Part shown: positions 23,501 to 34,817 of the stretch, in pieces | Layout: each line of letters opens with the position of its first letter | Numbering within the stretch: the stretch's first letter is position 1 | Assembly: GCA_016584305.1 (NCBI GenBank) | Contig: JACEEZ010024156.1 | Coordinates: forward strand, 223,827-287,826 | Source: Chionoecetes opilio | Taxonomy: Eukaryota > Arthropoda > Malacostraca > Decapoda > Majidae | DNA: 64,000 bases | Direction of reading: 5' to 3' | Translations under genes and position numbers: made by a program | Notes under the pieces: generated by a model | The model's database searches: none | The model's input: the letters and a program-made list of their open reading frames with translations, nothing else | Told to the model about the DNA's origin: nothing

Positions 23501-24014
23501 CTAATCATTGAAAACACTACATTTTATGGGTTTATAGCAATATGATAAGTAAAACTACTTGTATATATACAATAACGCTACAGTTTACAAGAAACTATGA
23601 AAATCGCTTGTAATATACCGTTATATCACAATAAATAACCTCTTCCTCTTCTATTTTATAGCTTAATGTAATGTAAGCTACTTATAGGAGCAAATTATTC
23701 TAAAAAAAGGATTGTATATGACAATTTGTAGTAAAACAGCTATATATCACCGATAACTAGCTAAAATCATTGAAAAGAACACATTTTGAGGGTATAAAGC
23801 ATTATCGTAAGGTACATTCTTTCTATTTATGATATAACACTACAATTTACAAGAGACTATGAAAAACACGTGTAATATACAATTGAATCACAATTTAGAG
23901 TCTCAAACTCCTATTATAAGCTTACAGTAGTTTAAAATAACATTTTCTAACGAAAACAACTCTAATACCACATTTTGAATTTCTTTATAAAAAAAAATGC
24001 TGAATTAGTGTCAA
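17530..24014 (+). repeat. SatA satellite array 2
   Basis: Direct continuation of array 1. Anchors lie near 17980, 18867, 19756, 20800, 21684, 22570 and 23636, with spacings of about 887, 889, 1044, 884, 886 and 1066. The unit crossing the Gypsy insertion is about 1047 bp once the element is removed. A block near 17.53-18.5 kb recurs near 20.35-21.3 kb (offset about 2820 bp, three units) with shared rare variants such as CCTCTTTCTC and GATATATACATATTTTAAGC. The last long unit includes a small local duplication around 23480-23505. The array ends inside a module at the left satB junction. Confidence 0.95.
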
Positions 24015-24058
24015 GCCAACGCAGTGTGTTGGGAAACGTATTCGTATAATTGTGAAAA
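24015..24058. other. Left junction of satB block 1, unexplained sequence
   Basis: About 44 bp starting AGCCAACGCAGTGTGTTGGG that matches neither satA nor satB. It is missing at the left edge of block 2, where satA (ending TTTTCTAAC near 45386) joins satB at a later monomer position. Confidence 0.55.
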
Positions 24059-27000
24059 TGATTTTAAGAAAACGAAGTATCTCAAGAACGTGACATGTTA
24101 GGACCAAACGGACTATGCCACTGCGTAGATCTCATCGAACCGGACAGAAAATATTTACGGCTTTTTTCTCTTTAGATCATTAGTGTAGTCGGAAAAAGTA
24201 AAAAAAAAAAAATACAGGCAAAATGTTGTTGAATTTTGCAGCCAGCAGGTATTTTAATTTTTATTTGCATATATAAGTAAAAATGCCTGCAGCATAAATT
24301 GTGTATAATGACGGTGTAAATACTGGTTATTCAATGTAATTTTCCCAGTGATGAATATTAGTGGAGATTGAGTAATGTTTGTATGCATTTATAAGGCGTA
24401 AATAAGCAAACTGTCGGAAGAAATAGCTTTAAGAGTCGAATATCGGCAAACAAAGGCCAGATTCATGATTGCCATCAGTAGAAGCCCCTATAAACCGAGT
24501 TTCATCCAAATAGGGAGATATTTATTTTCGGCCAAAATCTGCAGGCTATGTATGTATGTATGGTCCATGAATTTTTTTGGGAAATCACATTTTCATTAAT
24601 ATCACAGTAACCATACACGTAAGGAGAAAAAAGTATAAATTATAAAAGATGCAGCTGTTCAAGGTAGATCCGGTGGTATAAGCGGTAGTGAAATTCATGT
24701 ATAAATGAAGGCATAAATCAATGGTTTTTAAAAACTATATAAAACTATATATCTCTAGTGTGTGACATGTTAGGACTAAACAGACTCTGTCATTGCGTAG
24801 ATCGCGTCGAACCGGACAAAAAGTATTTAAGTCTTTTTTCTGTTTAGATCAATAGTTTAGTCGGAAAAGGCCAAAAACCAAATGAGGCCAAAATTTAGAG
24901 GAATTTTGCCGCTAGAATTTTTTTATTTTTTTATTTACATATATACGTAAAAATGCTCTCAGTAATAATTGTGTAGAATGACGCAGTACATACTTGTTAT
25001 TCAATAGAATTTTCCCAATGATGAATGTTAGTGGAGATTAAGTGTTAGATTAAGTAATGTTTGTATGCATATATAGGGCGTAAATAAGCAAAGTGATGTA
25101 CGAAATAGCTTTAAGAATCGAAGAACGGCAAACAAAGGCCAGATTCGGGATCGCCATCAGTAGAAGCCCCTATAAACCGAGTTGCATCCAAATAGGGAGA
25201 TATTTATTTTCGGCCAAAATCTGCAGGACTATGTACACACGGTCGAGGAATTTTTTTTGGGAAATCACGTTTTCATTAATATCACAGTAACCATACACGT
25301 AAGGAGAAAATAGTATTGAATATAAAAGATGCAGCTTTTGAAAGCCAATCCGGTGGTATATGCGGAAGTGAAATTCATGCATAAATGAAGGCACAAATAA
25401 ATTGTTTTTAAAAACTAAAAAAAACGATATATCACGAGAATGTGACATGTTAGGAATAAACGGACTGTGTTATTGCGTAAATTTCGTCAAACCGGACATA
25501 AAGTATATGAGTCTTTTTTCTGTTTTTCTGTTTTTAGTCGGAAAAGGACAAAAACCAAATGATGCCAAAATTTAGTGGAATTTTGCAGCCAGAAAAAAAA
25601 GATGTTTTTTATTTAAATATATACGTAAAAATGCTCTCAGTAATAATTGTGTAGAATGACAGAGTATATACTTGTTATTCAATGGAATTTTCCCAGTGAT
25701 GAATGTTAGTGGAGATTAAGTAATGTTTGTATGCATTTATGGAGGGTAAATAAGCAAACTGATGGAAGAAATAGCTTTAAGAATCGAAGATCGGCAAACA
25801 AAGGCCAGATTCGTAATCGCCATCAGTAGAAGCCCCTATAAACCGAGTTTCATTAATATAGGGAAATATTTATCTACGCCCAAAATCTGCAGGCTATTAT
25901 GGTCCAGGAATTTGTTTGGAAAATCCCATTTTCATTAATATCACAATAACCATCCACGTAAGGACAAAAAAGTATTGAACATAAAAGATGCAGCTCTTAA
26001 AGGCCAATCCGACGGTATATGCGGAAGTGAAATTTAGTCATAAATGAAGTCACAAATCAATGTTTTTTAAAAACTAACAAAAAACGATATATCTCTAGAA
26101 TGTGACATGTTAGGACTAAACGGACTGTGCCATTGCGTAGATCTCGTCGAACCGGACAAATAGTATATGTATTTTTTCTGTTTAGATCAATAGTTTAGTC
26201 GGAAAAGGCCAAAAACTAAATGAGGCCAAAATTTTGAGGAATTTTGCAACCAGAATTTTTTTTCTTTTGTATATACATATATACGTAAAATGGATCTGAC
26301 TTATATTTGTGTATCATGACGCAGTGAATACTTGTTATTCAATGTACTTTTCCCAGTGATGAATATTAGTGGAGATTAAGTAATGTTTGTATGCATTTAT
26401 AGGGCGTAAATAAGCAAACTGATGGAAGAAATAGCTTTAAGAATCGAATATCGGCAAACAAAGGCCAGATTCGTGATCGCCTCCAGTAGAAGCCCCTATA
26501 AACCGAGTTGCATCCAAATAGGGAGATATTTATTTTTCGGCCAAAATCTGCATGTATGGTCCAGGAATTTTTTTGGAAAATCACATTTTCATTAATATCA
26601 CAGTAACCATACACGTAAGGAGAAGAGAAAATTATATAAAACATAAAAGATGCAGCTGTTCAAGGCCGATCCGGTGGTATAAGCGGAAGTGAAATTCATG
26701 CATAAATGAAGGCACAAATCAATGGTTTAAAAAAAAAAAAAAAACTATATATCTCTAGAATGTGACATGATAGGACTAAACAAACTGTGCTATTGCGTAG
26801 ATCTCGTCGAACCGGACAAAAAGTATTTATGTCTTTTTTCTGTTTAGATCAATAGTTTAGTCGGAAAAGGCCAAAAACCAAATTAGGCCAAAATTTTTAG
26901 AAATTTTGCAGCCAGAAAAAAAGATTTTTTTTATTTACATATATACGTAAAACGGGTCTTTGTAATAATGGTGAATAATGACGCAGTAATTACTTATTAT

Positions 27001-27943
27001 TCAATGTAATTTTCCCAGTGATAAATATTAGTGGAGATTGAGTAATGTTTGTATGCATTTATAGGGCGTAAATAAGCAAACTGATGGAAGAAATAGCTTT
27101 AAGAATCGAATATCGGCAAACAAAGGCTAGATTCGTGATCGCCATCAGTAGAAGCCCCTACAAACCGAGTTGCATCCAAATAGGGAGATATTTATTTTCG
27201 GCCACTATCTGCAGGCTATGTATGGAGCCTATGGAGCAGATTATGTATGGAGCAATGTAGCTATGGCTATGGTTCTATGTATGGAGCAGGCTATGCAGGT
27301 CCCGGAATTTTTTTGGGAAATCACATTTTCATTAATATCAAAAAACATTTTCATTAATATCACAGTAACCATACACGTAAGGAAAAATGGTATAGAACAT
27401 AAAAGATGCAGCTCTTGAAGGACAATCCGGTGGTATATGCGGAAGTGAAATTCATGCTTAAATGAAGGCACAAATAAATGATTTTTAAAAACTTAAAAAA
27501 CACGATATATCTCGAGAATGTGACATGTTAGGACTAAACGGACTGTGCCATTGCGTAGATCGCATCGAACCGAACAAAAAGTTATTATGTATTTATTCTG
27601 TTTAGATCAACAGTTTAGTCGGAAAAGGCCAAAAATCATATGAGGCCAAAATTTTGAGGAATTTTGCTGCTAAAAAAAAATGATTTTTTTTATTTACATA
27701 TATACGTAAAAAGGATCTTAGTAATATTTGTGTCTAATGACGCTGTAAATACTTGTTATTAAATGTAATTTTCTCAGTGATGAATGTTAGTGGAGATGGA
27801 ATAATGTTTGTATGCATTTGAGGGGGAAATAACTATGATATTTTTTATTTACATATATACGTAAAAACGATGCCAGTATTAATTGTGTATAATGACAGTA
27901 TATATAATTGTTACTCAATATAATTTTCCCAATAATGAATATT
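24059..27943 (+). repeat. SatB satellite block 1 (about 6 monomers)
   Basis: A second AT-rich tandem family unrelated to satA by eye. The landmark GTTTGTATGCATTTATA or variants lies near 24377, 25059, 25725, 26385, 27047 and 27806, with spacings of about 682, 666, 660, 662 and 759 bp. Other constants in the monomer are GACATGTTAGGACTAAAC, GTCGAACCGGACAAAAAG, AGAAGCCCCTATAAACCGAG and ACATATATACGTAAAA. The long fifth interval contains a local minisatellite expansion. The final monomer is truncated and followed by a shorter partial copy. A recurring open frame of about 60 codons (RQTKARF...EITFSLISQ) is probably a by-product of repetition. Confidence 0.93.
27215..27362 (+). repeat. Local minisatellite expansion inside a satB monomer
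   Basis: The normally short spacer after ATCTGCAGGCTATG is expanded into imperfect copies of TATGTATGGAGC-like sequence (27218-27295). It is followed by a direct duplication of CATTTTCATTAATATCA (27326 and 27345). This explains the monomer's extra length of about 95 bp. Confidence 0.8.
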
Positions 27944-28065
27944 TGTTGATCGGTAAAAACCGAACGATTTTTAGCATTCATACCCTAACTCCCAAACCGT
28001 AAGTCGTAGGGCGTTTGTACATGACAAGCAAAAGATAGTAAACCCTACGTTGCTTCATAAAATAT
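27944..28065. other. Terminal segment of satB block 1, shared with block 2
   Basis: About 122 bp that is neither satA nor satB. It contains the small hairpin CGGTAAAAACCG, CATACCCTAACTCCCAAACC and GTTTGTACATGACA. The same segment with a few differences lies at 52166-52288, again between a truncated satB monomer and the same position in a satA module. It might be the end of a mobile element, an old unique sequence, or a diverged monomer end. I do not recognise it. Confidence 0.75.
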
Positions 28066-31056
28066 TTTTGTGTAAAAGTGCTGAATAATGTCAAATTTCG
28101 ACATTTTTTAGCCTTTCAAAAATACATTAAAATACTTGAAAAAAATGTTGTTTCTAATTTAAAATTGATACCTAAATTTCATAAAATATCCATATTTTTA
28201 GCTATTAATTTCGTAAAATATAGTTGTAGCAAATATCAAAAAGCTATATTAGCGATATAAAGGAATATACTTCAATTTGTAGGAAAAAACAGCTCTTCAC
28301 TGATAACTAACTAAAATCATTGAAAACACTACATTTTATGGGTTTATAGCAATATGATAAGTAAAACTACTTGTATATATACAATAACGCCACAGTTTAC
28401 AAGAAACTATGAAAAACGTTTGCAATAAACCGTTATATCACAATAAATAACCTCCTACTCTCCTATTTTATAGCTTAATGTAATGTAAGCTACTTATAGG
28501 TGCAAATTTTTCTAAAAAAAGGATTGTATACATCAATTTGTAGAATAACAGCTATATATAACCGATAACTAGCTAAAATCATTGAAAAGAACACATTTTG
28601 CGGGTATAAAGCATTATCGTAAGGTAAATTCCTTCTCGTTATGATATAACACTACAATTTACAAGAGACTATGAAAAACACGTGTAATATACAATTGTAT
28701 CACAATATAGAGTCTCAAACTCATATTATAAGCTTACAGTAGTTTAAAATAGCATTTTGTAACGAAAACAACTTTAATACAACATTTTGAATTTCTCCAT
28801 CAAAAAAGTGGCTGAATAATGTCAACTTTCGGCATTTTTTAGCCTTTCAAAAATACATTAAAACACTTGAAAAAACGTTGTTTTTAAGATTAAAATTAAT
28901 ATATAATTTTCATGAAAAATACATATTTTAAGCTCATAATATTGTAAAATATAGTTGTGTAAAAGTGCTGAATAATGTCATATAACGACATTTTTTAGCC
29001 CTTCAAAAATACATTAAAATACTTGAAAAAACTTTGTTTTTAAGTTTAAAATTGATACCTACATTTCATGAAAAATACATATTTTTAGCTCATAATATTG
29101 TAAAATATATTAGTGTAAAAGTGCTTAATAATGTCATATATCGACATTTTTTAGCCTTTCAAAAATACATTAAAATACTTGAAAAAACATTGTTTCAAAG
29201 ATTAAAATTGATACTTAAATTTCATGAAAAATACACATTTTTAGCTATTAATTTTGTAAATTATAGTTGTAGCAAATATCAAAAGCTATCTAGCTACAGA
29301 TATAAAGAAATATACTTCAATTTGTAGAAGAAAAAAAACTCTTCACTGATAACTAGCTAAAATCATTGAAAACACTATATTTTATGGGTTTATAGCAATA
29401 TGATAAGTAAAACTACTTGTAAATATACAATAACGGTACAGTTTACAAGAAACTATGAAAAATGCTTGCAATATACAGTTATATCACAATAAATAACCTC
29501 TTTCTCTTCTATTAATTACCTTAATGTAATATAAGCTACTTATAGGTGCAAATTATTCTAAAAAAAGGATTGTATATTTCTATTTGTAGGAAAACAGCTA
29601 TATATCACCGATAACTAGCTAAAATCATTGAAAAGAACACATTTTGAGAGTATAAAGCATTATCATAAGTTAAATTCCTTCTATTTATGATAGAACACTA
29701 CAATTTACAAGAGACTATGAAAAACACGTGTAATATACAATTGTATCACAATAAACAGTCTCAAACTCCTATTATAATCTTACAGTAGTTTAAAATAGCA
29801 TTTTCTAACGAAAACAACTATAATACCACATTTTGAATTTCTCTATCAAACAAAGGGCCGAATAATGTCAATTTTCGACATTTTTTAGCACCTCAAAAAT
29901 ACAATAAAACACTTGAAAAAACGTTGTTTTTAAGATTAAAATTGATATCTAGATTTCATGATATATACATATTTTAAGCTCATAATATTGTAAAGTATAG
30001 TGGGGTAAAAGTGCTGAATAATGGCAAATTTCGACATTTTTTAGCCATTCAAAAATACATTAAAATACTTGAAAAAAACGTTGTTTTTATGATTAAAATT
30101 GATACCTAGATTTCATAAAAAATACATATTTTTAGCTATTAATTTTGTAAAATATAGTTGTAGCAAATATCAAAAGCTACTTAGCTATAGATATAAAGGA
30201 ATATACTTCAATTTGTAGAAAAAAAAACCTCTTCACTGATAACTAGAAATCGAATGAAATCATTGAAAAAACTACATTTTATGGGTTTATAGCAATATGA
30301 TAAGTAAAACTACTTGTATATATACAATAACGCTAAAATTTACAAGAAACTATGAAAAACGCTTGCAATATTCCGTTATATCACAATAAATAACCTCGTA
30401 ATCTTCTATTATATAGCTTAAAGTAATGTAAGCTAATTATAGGTGCAAATTATTCTAAAAAAAGGATTGTATACTTCAAATTGTAGGAAAACAGCTATAT
30501 ATCACCGATAACTAGCTAAAATCATTAAAAAGAACACATTTTGAGGGTATAAAGCATTATCATAAGTTAAATTCAATCTATTTATGATATAACACTACAA
30601 TATACAAGAAACTATGAAAAACACGTGTAATATACAATTGTATCACGATATAGAGTCTCAAACTCCTATTATAAGCTTACAGTAGTTTAAAATAGCATTT
30701 TCTAACGAAAACAACTATAATACCACATTTTGAAATTCTCTATCAAAAAAAGGGCTGAATAATGTCAATTTTCGACATTTTTTAGCCTCTCTAAAATACA
30801 TTAAAATACTTGAAAAAACGTTGTTCTTAAGATTAAATTGATACCTAAATTTAATGAAAAATACATATTTTTAGCTCATAATAATGTAAAATATAGTTGT
30901 GTAAAAGTGCTTAATAATGTCAAATTTCGACATTTTTTAGCCCCTCAAAAATACATTAGAATACCTAAAAAAACATTGTTTCTCAGATTAAAATTGATAC
31001 CTAAATTTCATGAAAAATACATATTTTTAGCTATTAATTTTGTAAAATATAGTTGC
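28066..31056 (+). repeat. SatA satellite array 3
   Basis: Anchors lie near 28448, 29494 and 30391 (spacings about 1046 and 897). The stretch from 28066 to about 30.1 kb is a paralogue of 9.06-10.03 kb joined to 17.53-18.6 kb, sharing rare variants such as ATTTCGTAAAATATAG, CATATAACGAC and AATACAATAAAACAC. It ends inside a module at the LINE. Confidence 0.94.
29040..29044. other. Paralogous empty site of the Gypsy insertion
   Basis: TTAAG followed by TTTAAAATTGATACC, uninterrupted, within a copy that differs from the Gypsy left flank by about one base over 130. It gives the pre-integration state. Another uninterrupted paralogue lies at 53261-53265. Confidence 0.8.
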
Positions 31057-31105
31057 AGTCACAGACGCATATATAGACGCAAGTATAGTCACAGACGCAT
31101 TCTCC
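31057..31105. other. Filler-like sequence at the LINE 5' junction
   Basis: AGTCACAGACGCAT occurs twice (near 31057 and 31089), separated by ATATAGACGCAAGT. This short duplicated stretch belongs neither to satA nor, as far as I can tell, to the LINE. Such filler can arise where truncated LINEs are joined by end repair. Confidence 0.5.
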
Positions 31106-31660
31106 TCCTCTTTTCCCAACTATGCTTCCTACAGGATGGACCGGGGGACCGGCGGGGCAGGAGGCGGCCTGCTTATTCTGGTCCACCGCTCCCTCTCTTC
31201 TAGCCCTCTCACTATCACTCCTTTCCCTGGAGGTGGCCTGGAGCATATGGGGGTGACTGTTACCTTTGATTCAGGGCCCCTTCAGATTCTTTTGATATAC
31301 AATCCATGTTTAGATATAACCCTTCAGGAATTCCAGCACTTGTTCTCGCAGCTTTCCTCCCCAGCTTTAATAATGGGTGATTTTAATGCCCATCATGACC
31401 TCTGGGAACCGGCCCTCCCCAGGAGCCGGAGAAACCGCTCGGGCAGGTCCCTCTCGAGCTTTCTGGCGGACAGTGCTTCTTTATCTCTCCTTACTCCACC
31501 TGGCCTCCCTACCAGGGACTGATCCAGTTTCAGGGAACCCCTCCACCTTGGACCTCTGCCTGGGTAATGGCCCCTCCTCCTACACCACTGTCACAACTGG
31601 CCCTTACATGGGGAGCGACCATCTTCCTGTTGTAATTTCCTTCCCTTCAGTACCACCACC
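31106..31660 (+). pseudogene. LINE endonuclease remnant
   Basis: The frame from 31136 shows GGGLLILVHRSL, LLIYNPC and IMGDFNAHHDLW, motifs of the exonuclease/endonuclease/phosphatase fold used by LINEs to nick their target. The conserved C-terminal end, with STLDLCL and GSDHLPVV, is in another frame (the frame of 31377), so a frameshift lies near 31500-31540. The catalytic D and N of GDFN and the SDH motif are preserved. The N-terminal third, including the usual QET motif, is absent. Confidence 0.88.
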
Positions 31661-32468
31661 CCCTCCCCTTCACGCAGACCTCGTTGGTCCTTCACCAAAG
31701 GAGACTGGGGCTCTTTTCAATCAGAATTAAATTCACTTACCCCTCCCATTACTCTCCCTTCATCGGCATATAATTCAATACCTCACGGTCACCCTGGTGA
31801 CGTGGGGTCCCACCACTTTCATCTATCACTTCCCCACCCTCCCGCTCTTTCGGGTCCCCTGGTGGTCCCGGAGTGTGCGGCAGCCCTTCAGGCCAAACGC
31901 CACGCCTTTACTGCGTGGCGTAAGAACCCCATTCCTTTGCTCCGTAGTCGCTTCCGTTTATTGAGGGCCCGATGCAAACGTGTTATTCTTGATGAGAACG
32001 TTCTGCATGGGCCTCCTTTTGTGCTTCCCTGTCCTTCTCCTCCTCAGTCTCCCGGGCTTGGTCCTTTTTCAGGAAGATGGTCCAACCTCAGCCCCCCTTC
32101 ACTTTCCCGTTAAACTAGTAACGGTGCCCTCCTCGTCACTGATGCCGAAAAAGTCGAGTGCCTTGCCTCCCACATTCACACTACACTCGGCTCTCCAGAA
32201 CCCCGTACCCCACCTGTGTTACCCCCTTCACACACCGGCCATACAATTAGCTCTGCTATAACCCCCAGGAGCTTTCCTCGGCTTTTACACGCACTGTCCG
32301 CTGGAAGGCGTGGACCGGACAACGTCCCCGAACGAGTTTCTTCGCCGCCTCCCAGATGCTCTGGCCCGCTCCTCCTGGACGTCCTCACGCCAGCTGGCTG
32401 TCGGGGACGTTCCCTTCTGTGTGGCGTCATGCCATCACAATTCCTATTCTTAAGCTGACAGGCTCCGT

Positions 32469-33250
32469 CTGAGGTTTCCTCCTATAGGCCCATTAGCCTT
32501 CTCTCTAATCTCAGTAAGTAGTAGAACAAATAGTACGGTGTAGGTTGACATGGTGTTGCAACACAAACACCTTCTCCATCAAAATGTTCGGGTTTCGTCC
32601 TCACCGGGCACCCTGGATGCCCTGCTCCAGCTGGAGCACCACATACAGGAAGGATTTACCCAAAATAATTCACACTAATAGCCTTTATTTACCTCCAAGC
32701 AGCTTTTGACACCTCCTCCCATAATGCCATCATTGAAAAACTTGCCCGCCTAGGACTGCATGGCTCCCTCTCCAATGGGTTAAATCCTTCCTGTCTTCCA
32801 GTCCTTCTCTTGTAATCGGGAACACCACATTCCAGGTCTTACCCGGTCACCAGAGGCGTCCCACAGGGTTCTCCCCTCAGTCCTGTCCTCTTCAACATCT
32901 TGCTTTCAGACTTTCCCTGCTCTCCATGCACACATGCACTCATCTAGCTGATGACATCTCTCTCATTTGCTCTGCTCCCACTTCCAGGAGGCTCAAGACC
33001 ATCTTCAACGTGGGCTTGATGCCGTCCACTCATGGACCACCCGTTGGGGCCTGACGGTGAGTGCCCGAGAGTCTAGCCTTCTGTGCTTCACCCGAAGGCG
33101 TATTCCCAACATCCCAATGGTCACCATTAATGGGTCCCCAATTTCCTTCAAAACCCACCACAAATTCCTTGGTTTACTGTTGGATGGCACCCGCCTAACC
33201 TGGGGCTGCACATACATACCTGGTGACCTCGTGCCTCAAGAGGCTTAACT
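32469..33250 (+). pseudogene. LINE reverse transcriptase remnant
   Basis: RT blocks are spread over several frames: SSYRPISLLSNLSK (32475-32517), the motif A region FIYLQAAFDT (32683-32712), GVPQGSPLSPVLFNILLSDF (near 32848-32910), LADDISLICSA (32946-32978), and the thumb region with FLGLLLDGTRLTWG up to 33250. In motif A the position that normally holds the catalytic aspartate reads Tyr, and the usual YADD reads LADD. With the frameshifts this makes the enzyme non-functional. The interval 31661-32468 shows linker-like sequence only in broken frames. Confidence 0.86.
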
Positions 33251-33406
33251 TAATGAAGTCCCTTTTGCAGGGGTCAAGTGGGGTGCGGACAGGAATACCC
33301 TCCTTCATTTCTATAGCACTTACATCCGTAGTCGCTTAGACTAGGGTGTGAGTTTATGGTGCGTGCCTCACCTTCCCTCCTCCACAAGTAGATGTAATCC
33401 AGAATA

Positions 33407-34480
33407 ATGCCCCTTCGTATAGCTTTGTGGGCCTTCAGTCCTCCCCAGTCACAGCCCTTCAGGCAGAATCCTCCCTCTCCTCCCTGTCACACCGACGCTC
33501 CACCCTCCTTGTCCGCACCCTACACCAAACTTGCCTCCTCCCCTAGCTGCCATGCCTCCACACCCTCCTCCTCCGACACGGTAGGAACCACTTCATGGCC
33601 CCCTGCCGTATCAAGCCACACACTTTTCGTAGAGCGAGCCCTCTCCTTCTTTGCTTCTATCCGGGTGACTCCCCCCTCCTTTCGCACTCTGGAGAAGACC
33701 TCTCCCCTGGGCCCTTGGTTTCCCCTCTCTTCTCTAATTTCTCTGTCCCTTCACACACCTACACCATGGTCCAAGGCTGCCTGTCCAGTGCAGGGCAGGT
33801 ACCTTTTTTACTCCCTCCTACACACCCGCTACAGTAACTCCCTCCACATTTACACCGACGGCTCCCGTCTGCCAGCCCCTCCGTCTGTAAGTGCGGCCAT
33901 GTTCATCCCGGCCAGGTCACTTGCCACCGCCTGGAGGTTGCCACCCACTGCCTCCATCCTGACGGCAGAACTTTTGGCCATCAGGGAGGGCATCAAATAT
34001 GCCACCACCGTGCCCCCCTCCTGTGCTGTAACCATTTTCACTGACTCCCTCACAGCCCTCCAACTTCTCCGACGTCACCGCCCTCACACTCACCATGCCT
34101 TTTGTTTTCACATCCACCACCTCTTGCTTCACTTATCCTCCTCTGGCCATGTCATCCACCTTCAGTGGGTTCCCTCCCACATTGGTGTCAGGGGCAACAC
34201 TGTGGCCGACAGGGCGGCAGCGGAGGCACACTCCCTCCCCTCTCCCATAGACATGACCACAGACCTGACTGATTCACTGACTAACCTTCAGACTACATGC
34301 AACCGACACTGGGACAATGAGCTGACTGACGCCTTACAGTACACTTCACTTGGACGTATACGACATGACACACGACACCACTGGTGGATCCACTCCCCCA
34401 GCCGTGCCCTGGACACGCAGTCACCAGACTCCGGATTGGCCACACCCGCCTCAACGCCCACCTACACAAACTGGGCATGA
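33407..34480 (+). pseudogene. LINE RNase H segment
   Basis: An open frame of 357 residues from the first ATG, a start with no biological meaning because the segment belongs to a larger polyprotein. Residues about 145-272 are an RNase H domain: D151 in IYTDGS, E188 in TAELLAIREG, D213 in IFTDSLTALQLL, and H258 to D268 in WVPSHIGVRGNTVADRAA. All the catalytic positions I can place are kept. The Pro/Ser/Thr-rich part before it is the RT-RNase H connection. The frame ends just after the domain, and the element's C-terminus continues in another frame, so a frameshift lies near 34380-34480. Confidence 0.9.
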
Positions 34481-34722
34481 CAGATGACCCTCACTGCCCC
34501 TGGTGCCCCACATACCCGGACACACCTGAACACCTCCTCCTGCAATGTCCTCGTCATCACTCCCACCGCACTGCACTCCTCCAATCTCTATCCCCACTCC
34601 TCCTCCGCAGGCCAATTCTAGCTGACCTCCTGGGTGGCTCTCCAGACCCCGGCTTGGCCTTCAAAATTCTCAAACACACCAGGACCTTCCTACACAAGTC
34701 GAGCCAACTGCACAGGATCTAA
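34384..34722 (+). pseudogene. LINE ORF2 C-terminus with CCHC-type motif
   Basis: This frame contains RIGHTRLNAHLHKLG followed by a C-X2-C-X8-H-X4-C motif (C38, C41, H50, C55, counted from the ATG at 34384), ending at a TAA at 34720. A cysteine-histidine motif after RNase H is common at the ORF2 end of I- and Jockey-type LINEs. It is out of frame with the RNase H part. Confidence 0.82.
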
Positions 34723-34817
34723 CCTGCTAACCCATCTGCATATTGCACCTTCGGGGCACTAGAGGCTGTGGCACCACAGCCTGCACGGCCCCTTCTAACC
34801 CCCAACAACAACAACAA
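34723..34817 (+). other. LINE 3' UTR and (CAA)n tail
   Basis: A short GC-rich 3' UTR with CACCTTCGGGGCACTAGAGG ends in five CAA repeats that abut satA (CTTCAATTTGTAG). Simple-repeat tails in place of poly(A) are typical of I-group LINEs. Confidence 0.85.

Larger units (their letters stand above)
31057..34817 (+). mobile_element. 5'-truncated non-LTR retrotransposon, I/Jockey type
   Basis: A GC-rich insert of about 3.76 kb in satA with, in order, an endonuclease remnant (31106-31660), RT remnant (32469-33250), RNase H (33835-34220), a C-terminal CCHC-like motif and a (CAA)n tail at 34803-34817. Apurinic-type endonuclease plus RT plus RNase H is the layout of the I group of LINEs. The 5' UTR, ORF1 and endonuclease N-terminus are missing. 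Frameshifts and lost catalytic residues make it dead. The flanks show no target duplication. Compared with other satA copies, about 45 bp between the TATAGTTG and CTTCAATTTG positions are missing, as if insertion deleted target DNA. Confidence 0.93.

Noticed and set aside
24059..27943. CENP-B box in satB (GTCGAACCGGAC)
   Set aside because: It lacks the spacing of the TTCG-N4-A-N2-CGGG core; no good match was seen in satA or satB.
31034..31246. Minus-strand frame across the satA/LINE border
   Set aside because: Antisense to the endonuclease remnant; a shadow frame.
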